Assembly (NCBI GenBank): GCA_041277045.1
Contig: JBGFSY010000001.1
Location: 682,001 to 746,000, forward strand
Direction of reading: 5' to 3'
Origin: Reddybacter sp041277045
GTDB taxonomy: Bacteria; Pseudomonadota; Gammaproteobacteria; Pseudomonadales; Porticoccaceae
Length of the DNA stretch: 64,000 nucleotides
Position numbers and translations under genes: made by a program. Below the pieces are notes generated by a model. The model ran no database searches, was not told the origin of the DNA, and saw only the letters and a program-made list of their open reading frames with translations. Positions within the stretch are counted from its first letter, which is position 1, and the number at the start of each line of letters is the position of its first letter. Positions 16,471-26,397 of the stretch are shown in pieces.

Positions 16471-19400
16471 CCAGTAAGTTCAGCAATTTATCCTCTTGGT
16501 AAGGCTTACCTAAAAACTCATTAACGCCTATATCTCTTGCTCGCTGCTGATGCTTTTCACCTGTACGTGAACTAATCATAATGATGGGTAGCTGGGAAAA
16601 CTCTTCCGATGAGCGAACCACTCGCGCCACTTCAAAACCATCCATGCGCGGCATTTCTATATCCAGCAACATCAAATCAGGCTTCACATCGGCAAGCATT
16701 TCTGTTGCTTCAACACCATCTTTCGCCGTAGCAACAATAAACCCCTCTCTCTCAAGAACCCGAGAGGTAACCTTGCGAACGGTGACAGAATCATCGACGA
16801 CCATGATTGTTTTCGCCCCGATATCTCCCGCGCCAGGTTCAAAGGAGTCGCCACTTAATAGGGCATCTTCTTGCTCTGGTCTCTCTAGAATTGAGCGCTC
16901 CCCCATCGATCTAAGCAAAGAGGGTAAATCGAGAATGACCACCACTTTACCACTGGCGAGAATAGTTGCTCCCGCCACCCCCGCTACATTACTGAACTGA
17001 GCGCCCAGGCCCTTAATAATAATTTCCTGATGGCCCTCAATGGCATCGACATGCACTGCGTAGCAATGATTATCCACCTCAACCAAAACTAAAGACGCTT
17101 TCCCAGACCCCGCAGAAGATGCTTCCTGCCCGGCATACAACAAACCACCAAACGGGCAAACTTCATAATCAACACCCGCGTATTGAAGCCTCTTGTGGGG
17201 CTCATTGTAAAAAGCATCAATTTCTTTTTCGCCCAATTGAGTGACGCCAACAATGCTACCCAACGGCAGGGCATAAACACTATTGCCGCCTTTCACTAAC
17301 AAGGCTTTATTCACCGACACCGTAAACGGCAGTCGAATCGTAAACTCAACGCCGAAGCCGAGTTCTGACTCAATTGAAATAGAGCCACCGAGTTGATGAA
17401 CTTCAGTTTTCACCACATCCATACCCACGCCTCGACCAGAGACCTGACTAACGGTTGTCGCAGTTGAAAAGCCGGGCTGAAAAATCAACCGTAGCAGCTC
17501 GCTATCAGTCGCTTGCGTATCCGAGGCAATGAGCTTTTTACTAATCGCCTTGTTACGGATGGCGTCAACATCAAGCCCTTTACCATCATCGGCAACTGTA
17601 ATTACAATCTCGCCACCCTCGCGCTGGAAAGAGAGAGAAATATTACCTTCAACAGGCTTACCGGCAGCCAGTCGCTCCTCGGCCGTCTCTATGCCGTGAT
17701 CCATCGCGTTGCGCAGCATATGTTCTATCGGTGTAATAATTTTTTCCAACACCGAACGGTCCATTTTACCTTCGATGTTATTCAGGCCCAGGTTGACCTG
17801 TTTATCCAGCTCCTGGCCAACCTGTCGCACAATACGCCGCAAGCGCGGCACCAGGCGCGAAAATGGCACCAATCGGGTCTTCATTAGATTTTCTTGCAGA
17901 TCCTGGGTAATACGGGACTGCATTAGCAACAACCCTTCCACAGTCTGGGATTTTTCTAATAATGTGTCTTTTAAATCCTGTAAATCGGAGCCTGATTCTT
18001 CTAGCCCTCGCGATAGCTCTTGCAATTGCGAGTAGCGATCCAGTTCCAACGGATCAAAACCAGCACTCTCTGAAGACTCGATTTGCTCTCGCCGAAACTG
18101 AATCTGCGCTTCCGTTTGACGCCCCAGCTGGCGCACCTGATTACGCAAACGGGCAATCGTTTCTTCCATTTCCTTCAATGCAGAAGCGGACTCACCAACA
18201 CCTTGTTCAACACGCCCTCGAGCGACACTGGACTCGCCAGCCAGGTTGACTAAATTATCCAGCACCTGGGCAGGGATTTTTATTGATTCCTGCATGGCAA
18301 CTGCAGGCTTGGGCCGCGCCGATGGCTGAACTGGCAATTCAGGTGCTAGCATAACCGCAGGCGCTAGATCGGCCACAATCTCCGGCTCAGAATTCGGCTC
18401 CACATCGGGGCTGACCAACTCGTGTAATTCAGCCTCAACCGTTTTCTCTTCAAACACTTCGAGGCTGACAGATGGCTCTAGAGCTTCCGTTGACTCAGCT
18501 TCAAGCTCTGGTTCAAGTTCAGCCACGATCTCTATTTCTGACACCGATGCTTCTTCAAGCGGTTCTTCTTCAACAGCAACAGCGCCGCCCGACTTGACCC
18601 AATCGAGGACAGTAAGCAACTCGTCATAGCGGGTGAACAACAGGTCAAACACCGCTGCGCTACCTTTCGTCAAACGGCCCTCTTCCTGCAAAATCAGGGC
18701 TTCCAGGTCATGACTCAAATCACCCAATAAGCTCAGGCCCGCCAGTCTGGCACTGCCCTTTAAGGTATGTAAGACCCGGTTCAGTAGTTCACCCTGACTG
18801 ATATCACCCGGCTCGTTCCGCCAGGTCTGCATGGCATTTTCAATATCCTCAAGCAGGTCATCGGCCTCCTCAAGGAAAAACGGCAATACATCGGGGTCAT
18901 GAACTTCACCGGCCATGCGACTGGCCAGGTCATCACTACTCGCAGGCTCCTGGACTGCGAGCTCTGGAACCTCCAGTGCACCCGTAGTTTCCAGCTCTTC
19001 AGCCGGCATAACTCGTGCAGCTTGAACCTCTAATTGAGTAAAAATTTCAGCTGGCGCCGGAGCAACAGGCTGACCGATGGCAACAATATCCATCATGCTC
19101 AATATTTGCTCGTGAGCAGCCTTGAAGACACTCATAGCATCGTCATCAATCCCCTGCCCAAGATCAGCAAGATGGCTCAATGCCCGTGAGAGTTCAGCGC
19201 ACAACATCGACAAGGAAGAAACACCCGAATCTTCGGCCACCGCACTTAGCTCCACCAGCTCATTTACCAGGGGATCGGCATCTTGTCGGCTAAATGTTGG
19301 CTGGGAGAACCACTGATCCAGCAAGCTATCGGCCAGCAGAACATTTTCCAGGCCCCTGACCATCAGCTGCTGCACAAGAGCAAGGCCTCTTGATGCAGTA

Positions 19401-22075
19401 CCAGTCGTTCTTTCCTCCTGCCATTGTGCGCGGGCAAGCTCAACACTTGAGCGGTATTCATTCAGGCCAGCGCTGTCTTCGCCATCCCCGGCCTCAAGCC
19501 GGACCAGAGTATCGCGCAGCCGATCAACGCCATTCATTAATAGCGCAATAATGTGACTATTCACGTTTTGACCGCGCGCAAAAAGTACGATGAGGAAGTC
19601 TTCTAGCGTACTGGCAAGCTCAGAAACAGCAATAAAACCAGCCATTCCTGAGCTGGCTTGTAAAGTATGCAGCGCCTGTTGCACGTCTGCAGGCACCAAA
19701 CGCGAACCTTCGTGAGGCTGTTGGAAATCACCCAGGAAGTCCCCCAGAGTATTTATATAATTGCCGACCTCGCCAACAAAGATCTGCACAACAGGCTGTA
19801 CTTCAGCACTATCCTCAAGCGCGGCTATCTCTTCAGCATCGCCTGGCAAATCTGACACAGGCAAGCTGGCAGCTAGCTCCTCGAGACTTTCCGGTTCAAC
19901 GCCCTGTTCTTCTCGAGGCAGGGTGACTGACTCACCCTTTGTTAGAGCTTCTGCTGCAGCAATCAGGCTTAGGCAATAGGGCGACAAATGTTGATCGCCA
20001 CGCTCAAAGTCGTCGACCAGGGAAGGGATCACCGCCAGTGATATGTCGATTAGCTCTACTGTTTCAGTGGGAATCGCAACGGGTTTTTCGAGAATCTTGT
20101 TAAGCATATTTTCAATCGACCAGGCAAGATCGCCAATGGCATTGGCTTTAACCATTCTGCCACTGCCCTTAAGTGTATGAAAACCTCTGCGCAGTTCGTT
20201 CAGCTTTTTTTCGTCAGTCGGGTCGAGGAACCAGGTCGGATAATTTATTTCTAGCTCTGCCAACACCTCTTGAGCTTCTTCAATGAAGATTTCTTTAATC
20301 TCGGGATCAATCTCATCTTCATCGTCGCCTTCACTGTCAGAACCCCCAGCATCCGGGAGAGCTTCTAGCGCATCGATCCCAGTATCGAAAACTGAGGGCT
20401 CAACTTCTGATTCGGCTTCAGCCTCAAGGTCAATAGTAAAACCGAGCTTTTCCATCGCCTGGGCCGTGAGGCGTAGCATGTCACGCTGTTCACCTTCTCG
20501 GCCTTTATCGATCGCCTCAAGGTAATATTCAAAGCCCGTAATCGCGTCGGCGAGAGCATCTAAATCAGACCACTCTGGAGGCTGCTCACTTTGAAGCAGT
20601 TGGCTGGTGATGTAATTACCCAGCTGCTCGACAATTAGCGCTACGCGCTTTAAGCCAATGACCTCAACAGCCCCAAAAATATGCTCAAACTGACCAGGAA
20701 TTTCCTGCAGAAACTTGCCGTTCCACTGAGAGGCAATGTAACCAACTATTGACTCTTTGATACTTTCAAAATTATTGCGCACCTCGCGAATCAGCGAGCG
20801 CTGAGCATCGTCTACAACGTAGGCTGTTTCTGAAAAAAGATCACTGGCAAGGGGCGCATCCGCATAATTCAGGGCCCAATCCTGCAGACTGCGCTGGATA
20901 CTCTGCAGGCGTGTGCTGACCATCGGCAGGTCAGGCGTCACCTGGTCAAGCTCCCCAGCCGCATCTCGTAAGCTCTGAGAAAGTTTAATTTGGCCAATCA
21001 CCATCAGGGTCGTAGCCAGTCTCTCTGTCGATAGCTTTGCTTCAACAAGCTTGCTTTGATCACCCATCCCAGAAGAAGCAACAGTGCTCGCAAGTAAAGT
21101 AATTTCAGTCTCTAGCGAGTCACACAGGGCGGTAACAACTGCTCCCTCAAGGTGTGTGTATAAAGCGCCCTCACGCTCACTCAGCAATAGAGAGGGTAAG
21201 GCCTGGTCTAGAGAAAACTCTTCTTTTATAGTATTAAGAGCAGGGCTATCACTCGGTGCAAGTGCAATGTAATACAGTAAATTACGCAAGAGAGCATGGT
21301 GCTGTAAACCAGGCTCTTCGCCACTAACTAGACCACGAAGGGTTTTATCTAACTCCCAGAGCAGAGACCGAGTGGCCGCGCTTTGGCTAATATTATTAGC
21401 AAGTAAAGCGGCAAAGAATACGCTGGCGACTCGCCACAGCGGCTCTGGCAGATCGCTACTCAAATCACTTTGTAGTCGCCGCAATACAGCGACAATTTTT
21501 TGCTGATTACTGTCCAGATCGCGCAGCTTCAAATAACCTAACAATGCGTATTGATAGACTCTCTGCAGCTTCCCGAGCATGTCTTTATCGACCACGACAG
21601 AATTGCCGGACTGCTCTACTGCAGAAGGATCAAGCACTGGCATTTTGGGCATGAACAGGGCGGTTGATGAAATCAGTGGCTCAGTCCTGACTGCCCGCAA
21701 TTCATTAATCTGTGCCATTAACTGAGCTAGCGTATCGTCACAACCATCAAGCAAGTTCTGCACATAATTGGGCAGCGCAAGCATTGTTAGCTCGAGCGCC
21801 TCGCAGGTATCCGCCACACTGGCCGAAGACCCATTCAGCAGCATTTTCAGAGTGGCTTCCATCTCTTTGGCGAGTAAGACAGCGCCATAGCACTGGGCCA
21901 TAGTGAGGGAGCCGCTGACCTGATGCAGATAACCCAGGGCAAAACTCAGCTGCGACGAATCCTCTGGATCCGACCTATAGGCCAGTAGTGCTTCCCTTGC
22001 CAGGCCCAGACTGGTATCGAGCTCATCGACCAGCCATCTTAGGCCTCTCAGGCTATGTGTCATTTTTATGGTCAT
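16442..22075 (-). CDS. chpA: ChpA (PilL), multidomain CheA-like histidine kinase of twitching motility
   Basis: An 1877-residue hub kinase of the type IV pilus chemosensory pathway. Phosphotransfer (HPt-like) domains carry His51 (LHQVSG, weak), His633 (FHTLKGSGR), His803 (LHTLQASSG, missing the usual KG) and His1103 (LHTLKGSAR). A PilL-N type helical segment lies near 420-525. After an acidic, Glu-rich linker (1165-1260) come the CheA dimerisation helices (about 1262-1390), the ATPase (HMLRNAMDHG about 1452-1461, DDGKG 1496-1500, GRGVGMD), a CheW domain, and a C-terminal receiver with Asp1805 (LLDIEMPRMDG). The P. aeruginosa protein is longer, about 2470 residues with more phosphotransfer domains. 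PilG and PilH, encoded at the head of the operon, are the expected phosphate acceptors. Confidence 0.95.
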   Translation of the reverse strand: MTIKMTHSLRGLRWLVDELDTSLGLAREALLAYRSDPEDSSQLSFALGYLHQVSGSLTMAQCYGAVLLAKEMEATLKMLLNGSSASVADTCEALELTMLALPNYVQNLLDGCDDTLAQLMAQINELRAVRTEPLISSTALFMPKMPVLDPSAVEQSGNSVVVDKDMLGKLQRVYQYALLGYLKLRDLDSNQQKIVAVLRRLQSDLSSDLPEPLWRVASVFFAALLANNISQSAATRSLLWELDKTLRGLVSGEEPGLQHHALLRNLLYYIALAPSDSPALNTIKEEFSLDQALPSLLLSEREGALYTHLEGAVVTALCDSLETEITLLASTVASSGMGDQSKLVEAKLSTERLATTLMVIGQIKLSQSLRDAAGELDQVTPDLPMVSTRLQSIQRSLQDWALNYADAPLASDLFSETAYVVDDAQRSLIREVRNNFESIKESIVGYIASQWNGKFLQEIPGQFEHIFGAVEVIGLKRVALIVEQLGNYITSQLLQSEQPPEWSDLDALADAITGFEYYLEAIDKGREGEQRDMLRLTAQAMEKLGFTIDLEAEAESEVEPSVFDTGIDALEALPDAGGSDSEGDDEDEIDPEIKEIFIEEAQEVLAELEINYPTWFLDPTDEKKLNELRRGFHTLKGSGRMVKANAIGDLAWSIENMLNKILEKPVAIPTETVELIDISLAVIPSLVDDFERGDQHLSPYCLSLIAAAEALTKGESVTLPREEQGVEPESLEELAASLPVSDLPGDAEEIAALEDSAEVQPVVQIFVGEVGNYINTLGDFLGDFQQPHEGSRLVPADVQQALHTLQASSGMAGFIAVSELASTLEDFLIVLFARGQNVNSHIIALLMNGVDRLRDTLVRLEAGDGEDSAGLNEYRSSVELARAQWQEERTTGTASRGLALVQQLMVRGLENVLLADSLLDQWFSQPTFSRQDADPLVNELVELSAVAEDSGVSSLSMLCAELSRALSHLADLGQGIDDDAMSVFKAAHEQILSMMDIVAIGQPVAPAPAEIFTQLEVQAARVMPAEELETTGALEVPELAVQEPASSDDLASRMAGEVHDPDVLPFFLEEADDLLEDIENAMQTWRNEPGDISQGELLNRVLHTLKGSARLAGLSLLGDLSHDLEALILQEEGRLTKGSAAVFDLLFTRYDELLTVLDWVKSGGAVAVEEEPLEEASVSEIEIVAELEPELEAESTEALEPSVSLEVFEEKTVEAELHELVSPDVEPNSEPEIVADLAPAVMLAPELPVQPSARPKPAVAMQESIKIPAQVLDNLVNLAGESSVARGRVEQGVGESASALKEMEETIARLRNQVRQLGRQTEAQIQFRREQIESSESAGFDPLELDRYSQLQELSRGLEESGSDLQDLKDTLLEKSQTVEGLLLMQSRITQDLQENLMKTRLVPFSRLVPRLRRIVRQVGQELDKQVNLGLNNIEGKMDRSVLEKIITPIEHMLRNAMDHGIETAEERLAAGKPVEGNISLSFQREGGEIVITVADDGKGLDVDAIRNKAISKKLIASDTQATDSELLRLIFQPGFSTATTVSQVSGRGVGMDVVKTEVHQLGGSISIESELGFGVEFTIRLPFTVSVNKALLVKGGNSVYALPLGSIVGVTQLGEKEIDAFYNEPHKRLQYAGVDYEVCPFGGLLYAGQEASSAGSGKASLVLVEVDNHCYAVHVDAIEGHQEIIIKGLGAQFSNVAGVAGATILASGKVVVILDLPSLLRSMGERSILERPEQEDALLSGDSFEPGAGDIGAKTIMVVDDSVTVRKVTSRVLEREGFIVATAKDGVEATEMLADVKPDLMLLDIEMPRMDGFEVARVVRSSEEFSQLPIIMISSRTGEKHQQRARDIGVNEFLGKPYQEDKLLNLLDELLEFGFA

Positions 22076-22098
22076 CGTTTTACAACTAGCGTCCCTAT

Positions 22099-22989
22099 CT
22101 ACAACGGTTTCTCAAAAGCCTGAATACCCGGATAATCTACTCTGCTCAAGCCTGTCGGCTGCCAGTCATTAAGCTCTCCCGGTCCAACTATCAAATAGCC
22201 GCCCGGCTTGAGTTTTTCGACGAAGCTATTTAACAAATCCCTACGCCGCCAGTTTTTTAAATAGATTAAAACGTTCTGACAAAAAATCACATCTACAGGA
22301 CTGGCAAGGCCCGGGCTATTTTCGTCAAACATATTACTCACAAAGAACCCAACTCTCTTTTTAAGCTCTGCGTTAACATCCATGGAAGCGTTTGCGGCCA
22401 TACTAAAATAACTATCGAGGAATTCCTGTGGCACGCTCTCAAGGTGTCTATTGGGATAGAGGCCCCGGCGTGCCGAGTCAATTGCCTCGGCACTTACATC
22501 AATGCCAACAATGCTAAAAGCGGGTGCTTGCCCCGCCGTGCGGTAATTATCAAATGCACTCATCGCCAGGGAATAGACTTCTTCCCCCGTGGAGCACCCG
22601 ATGCTACAGACACTGTAGCGTTGCTCTTTCTGTGGCGACTGTAGGTGTTGTATCAAGCGGTTTTTAAAAAAATCGTGAGAGGCCTGATGGCGGAAAAACT
22701 GACTTTCCTTAACCAACAAACGGTCAAGTAAAATGCCCCACTCCCGAGTGCCCGCTCCGGGCTGAGAGACTTCGCGGAAGTAATCCTCGACATCGTCATA
22801 ACCCAGCTCGTTAACCCTGCGAGCGATTTGGCGCCTGACAAAATCATCCCGGTGGGCGGCAATGCGAACACCCGTCTTATTTTCGAGCATCTCGGCCCAC
22901 AAACGATACTGTCGATCGCTTAATGGCGTCTCATCTGCTTGGCCAAGCCCCGCACTGTCGGTAGAAAGCCCCGTGGAATCTTTTTGCAT
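22099..22989 (-). CDS. pilK: PilK, CheR-type chemoreceptor methyltransferase
   Basis: A 296-residue SAM-dependent methyltransferase that would add methyl groups to glutamates of PilJ. The N-terminal helical CheR domain (LWAEMLENKTGVRIAAHRDDFVRRQIARRV) is followed by the SAM-binding domain: SIGCSTGEEVYSLAM (motif I), FSIVGIDVSAEAIDSARRGLY, VDVIFCQNVLIYL and LKPGGYLIVGPGE. The gene sits between pilJ and chpA, in the standard order. It forms the adaptation pair with chpB. An unrelated stretch at the N-terminus (MQKDSTGLSTDSAGL) is low in complexity. Confidence 0.93.
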   Translation of the reverse strand: MQKDSTGLSTDSAGLGQADETPLSDRQYRLWAEMLENKTGVRIAAHRDDFVRRQIARRVNELGYDDVEDYFREVSQPGAGTREWGILLDRLLVKESQFFRHQASHDFFKNRLIQHLQSPQKEQRYSVCSIGCSTGEEVYSLAMSAFDNYRTAGQAPAFSIVGIDVSAEAIDSARRGLYPNRHLESVPQEFLDSYFSMAANASMDVNAELKKRVGFFVSNMFDENSPGLASPVDVIFCQNVLIYLKNWRRRDLLNSFVEKLKPGGYLIVGPGELNDWQPTGLSRVDYPGIQAFEKPL

Positions 22990-23004
22990 GATGCTTACTC
23001 AGTT

Positions 23005-25404
23005 TCAGATTCTGCCATCATCCTCAAAGTCGATATCGAACTCGCCTAGATCAATCCCCGCCAGCTCCTCCTCAAGGTCAGAAGTTGTGGTCTTTTTCAA
23101 GACATCAGACTCACCCTCAAGCTCGGCAAAATCATCGGTGGCAGAAAGGTCAGCGGTGTCATCGATAGCACTTTCTGAATAGGCGTCAATTTCATCCATT
23201 GCCGCACTACTGCTGGCAAGTACATTCTCAACGTGAGCGGGTGCCTTATGTGCCAGTGGTTCAGAGGCAGCAGGGGGTGCCGGTGCCAGTGTTGATGCAG
23301 GCGCAACACTACGTGCTGGGGCCACACTCGGCTTAGCCTGTATCGGGATATCAATACCAGCCGTTTCATCAATATCCAGCGAAGCCGCTCTAGGACTTTT
23401 CTCCAGATAGTTTGTGGGCAACTTAAAGCCCGAGACCGATTCTCTCAACTCAACGGCCATATCGGTCAACTTGCCAACCGACGATGCCGTACGGCTGGTG
23501 CCGTCCAGCGTCTGCGTTGTAATGTCCTGAATCACGTTCATGGTTTTGGAAACGTGACCAGCCGTGATTGACTGATGTCGTGCCGCCGTTGAAATATCCT
23601 GAATCAGTTCTGCCAGGCTGGTAGAAACCGTTTCAATTTCACTCAGTGCAACGCCCGCATTTTGGGTCAGTGCTGCCCCCGAAACAACTTCAGCAGTGGT
23701 TTGCTCCATCGAGGAAACCGCTTCATTGGTATCTGTTTGAATGGTCTTTACCAGATCGGCGATCTGCTTACTGGCACCAGCAGAACGCTCCGCAAGGCGC
23801 TGAACCTCGTCGGCAACCACCGCAAAACCACGCCCGGCATCACCAGCCATCGACGCCTGAATAGCCGCGTTGAGGGACAGAATATTGGTTTGATCCGCAA
23901 TGTTATTAATCAGCGAAACAATATCGCCAATTTCCTGTGAGCTTTCACCGAGGCGTTTAATCCTTTTCGCAGTGTCTTGAATCTGCTCGCGAATACGGTC
24001 CATACCGCTAATGGTACTGCGTACTACCTCAGCACCTTTACCCGCGATCGACACTGAACGGTCGGCAACACCAGCGGACTCAATGGCATTGGCCGAAACC
24101 TGATCGATGGTAATCGCCATTTCATTAATAGCCGCTGATGCCGCAGCAATTTCCTGCGCCTGATGCTCGGAAAGCTCAGTTAATTGCACAACAGTCGTAC
24201 GTGAATCATTGGTCGAGGATGAAACGTTTTCAGCCGTATCAACAATACGCGCCACCAGCTCTCGGAGCTGAATAATGGCGAAGTTAATCGCATCGGCAAT
24301 AGCACCGGTGAAGTCTTCTGTAACCGTCACTTCGGCACGAAGATCACCCTCACCCAAACCTTCCAGCTCATTCAAGAGGCGTAAAATCGCCTCCTGATTA
24401 TCCAGGTTATCACCAGCGGTCACCTTGAGCTGGCTCCTCGTACTCAGGAATGCCAACAAACCCAAAATAGCGAGGCACAGAATAAGCAGGATTCCCGCAA
24501 CCCCAGCCGCCTTGTTGTTAACGTAGGGGCTGCCACCCACATCAGAAGCACCCAGCCCCTGCGCTAGCAAGGCACTTTGCTCAACTAATAATGGCGTTTT
24601 CTCGCGAATATCAATAAGCGCCTGGCGTGCCTCGGCGAGTGCCGGGGCGGCAGAATAAATACCTTCAATTGAATTACTGACAAAACCAAATCGCTGAACC
24701 GCGTTGGCAATAATGGGTACAGCGCGTTCAGCCTTTATTTTACTGACACCGATACGACCATTGCCCTTCTTCATGCCGTTAAGGACATCGCCCAGCTTCC
24801 TTGCATCAGTATTGAACTGATCCGCAGCAGCGGCAACTTCTCTGGCATCACCGGCTCGCATTTTATCGATATTCCTACCGATCCGTTCAACTCGCCATTT
24901 CTGGGCCTGAGCAACGGCAATCTGATCTGATGGTGCACCAACATGCAATAAAATATCGACAATTTTGGTCAAATCATCTTGCAATTTGGGCAGGTTTTCA
25001 TCCAGTGTCCTGGCCACCTCATTAAGATAAAGGCTTCTTTCCTGGCGCTGCAGTACCCGGTTTGCATTACTTTCAATGCTTGCCCAAACCTCATTGAAGC
25101 TGCCCGCCTGTTCGTTGAAACTGCCATCCCCAAGATCGAGTGATGCACGCAGGCCTATGACGCTATCAATTGCAGCTCTCAACTGAGTAAACGCGTCGGC
25201 ATTTCCACCCGCTGCGGCACCCGACAAATCGGCAATGCGATAAGCAAGCACCCGAATCTCTGAAGCGGCCTGTAAGCTTGAGCGCTCGTTTTCAACACGA
25301 GAGGCCAGGTTGACCGCAAAGAAGCCCAAATAGGAGGCGAGTACTATCATAACGACAACAAGCCCCACAACTGGCAGACTGGCTTTCGGCTTTCCTTGAA
25401 TCAT
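23005..25404 (-). CDS. pilJ: PilJ, type IV pilus methyl-accepting chemoreceptor
   Basis: A 799-residue receptor. The first transmembrane helix spans about residues 13-35, two PilJ-type periplasmic modules follow to about 295, a second helix lies at about 299-322, then HAMP and the signalling hairpin with the signature DQTNILSLNAAIQASMAGDAGRGFAVVADEVQRLAERS, split here only by reading. It senses pilus-related signals and controls ChpA. The P. aeruginosa protein is about 680 residues; here roughly 120 residues rich in Ala, Pro, Asp and Glu follow the hairpin, ending in a very acidic IDLGEFDIDFEDDGRI. That tail could act as a tether for PilK/ChpB or as a binding site for another partner; this is inference. 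Confidence 0.95.
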   Translation of the reverse strand: MIQGKPKASLPVVGLVVVMIVLASYLGFFAVNLASRVENERSSLQAASEIRVLAYRIADLSGAAAGGNADAFTQLRAAIDSVIGLRASLDLGDGSFNEQAGSFNEVWASIESNANRVLQRQERSLYLNEVARTLDENLPKLQDDLTKIVDILLHVGAPSDQIAVAQAQKWRVERIGRNIDKMRAGDAREVAAAADQFNTDARKLGDVLNGMKKGNGRIGVSKIKAERAVPIIANAVQRFGFVSNSIEGIYSAAPALAEARQALIDIREKTPLLVEQSALLAQGLGASDVGGSPYVNNKAAGVAGILLILCLAILGLLAFLSTRSQLKVTAGDNLDNQEAILRLLNELEGLGEGDLRAEVTVTEDFTGAIADAINFAIIQLRELVARIVDTAENVSSSTNDSRTTVVQLTELSEHQAQEIAAASAAINEMAITIDQVSANAIESAGVADRSVSIAGKGAEVVRSTISGMDRIREQIQDTAKRIKRLGESSQEIGDIVSLINNIADQTNILSLNAAIQASMAGDAGRGFAVVADEVQRLAERSAGASKQIADLVKTIQTDTNEAVSSMEQTTAEVVSGAALTQNAGVALSEIETVSTSLAELIQDISTAARHQSITAGHVSKTMNVIQDITTQTLDGTSRTASSVGKLTDMAVELRESVSGFKLPTNYLEKSPRAASLDIDETAGIDIPIQAKPSVAPARSVAPASTLAPAPPAASEPLAHKAPAHVENVLASSSAAMDEIDAYSESAIDDTADLSATDDFAELEGESDVLKKTTTSDLEEELAGIDLGEFDIDFEDDGRI

Positions 25405-25457
25405 TTTTCCAACTCCTGGATATCTTTAGTTATTAGCTATCTTATTCAACAACACGT

Positions 25458-26033
25458 CTATGAGAGTGCCACATCGCGAAACGACTGGCTTTCGATTAAA
25501 GCATCGGGGCTGAACAATAGTGTTCGAGTATCATCATCGCCTTGATAATAGCCCTGCACAAACGGGTTGAGGGCCGTATCGACATACTGATTATCGGGCT
25601 CGTAGGCATCACTGCTGAAATGCTTCATGCCTTTAAGCTCATCGACAATCAGGCCGACGAAAACATCCTGCCTATCCAGCACGACAATGCGCTGTAATCG
25701 ATTCACAGCCGACAATTGCCCGCAAAGAAACTGTGCGAAATCTATTACTGGTAACAATTTGCCTCTGAGGTTCGACACACCCACAACCCAGGGCTTCACC
25801 CCAGGCAGTGGCGTGCAATCCTGTATTTCAATCAGCTCCGCCACCTGATCCAGCGGTACAGCCCAATCATGCCCCAACAATGAAAAACTGATGACCGGTA
25901 TAAGCGGCACATAATTCACCTGTGCTGGCAGCGACCTTGAACCAGCGACAAAGCACTGACTCAGCTTATTCATAATCTGTAAAACATTCTCAGCTGACAT
26001 CAATTGATCCAACTCAGTGGGTAGTAAACTCAT
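25458..26033 (-). CDS. pilI: PilI, CheW-like adaptor
   Basis: A 191-residue protein with one CheW domain (VISFSLLGHDWAVPLDQVAELIEI, VVGVSNLRGKLLPVIDFAQFL, IVVLDRQDVFVGLIVDELKGM). It should bridge PilJ to ChpA. It lies third in the pil-chp operon, overlapping the end of pilH by 20 bases; Met12 is an alternative start that would remove the overlap. It has about 45 residues ahead of the CheW domain, which is normal for PilI. Confidence 0.92.
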   Translation of the reverse strand: MSLLPTELDQLMSAENVLQIMNKLSQCFVAGSRSLPAQVNYVPLIPVISFSLLGHDWAVPLDQVAELIEIQDCTPLPGVKPWVVGVSNLRGKLLPVIDFAQFLCGQLSAVNRLQRIVVLDRQDVFVGLIVDELKGMKHFSSDAYEPDNQYVDTALNPFVQGYYQGDDDTRTLLFSPDALIESQSFRDVALS

Positions 26034-26379
26034 CTATTGCCTTTACCAAGTCTTTCTCCACCACCGGCTTGGCAAGGTAGGCGCGAGCCCCCTGGCGAGA
26101 GCCCCAGACACGGTCTGTTTCCTGATTCTTCATCGTCACCATAATAACCGGGATGTGTGCTGTGCCACTCGCCTTAGTCAACTGGCGGGTTGCCTGAAAG
26201 CCATTCAGGCCCGGCATAACAATATCCATTAACACCACGTCGGGCTGCTCATCCGTTGCTACCCTGACTCCATCTTCGCCCGACTCCGCAGTCAGTACAG
26301 AATGTCCATTTTTTTCAAGCATTTCTTTAAGCTTGAAAATTTCTGTCTGGGAATCATCCACTACTAGCACTCTGGCCAT
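26014..26379 (-). CDS. pilH: PilH, CheY-like response regulator
   Basis: A 121-residue stand-alone receiver. Conserved residues are visible: the acidic pair in VLVVDDSQTE, the phospho-acceptor Asp in VVLMDIVMPGLNGF, Thr in IPVIMVTMKNQ, and Lys in YLAKPVVEKDL. In the Pil-Chp pathway PilH counterbalances PilG and affects retraction and cAMP levels. It follows pilG by 18 bases and overlaps pilI. Confidence 0.94.
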   Translation of the reverse strand: MARVLVVDDSQTEIFKLKEMLEKNGHSVLTAESGEDGVRVATDEQPDVVLMDIVMPGLNGFQATRQLTKASGTAHIPVIMVTMKNQETDRVWGSRQGARAYLAKPVVEKDLVKAIDEFTTH

Positions 26380-26397
26380 AATTATATTCCAGCGCCC

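Noticed and set aside
16581..17000. 139-residue plus-strand frame opposite chpA
   Set aside because: It lies opposite the receiver and CheW part of chpA, is Ser/Thr-rich, and has no start signal; antisense shadow.
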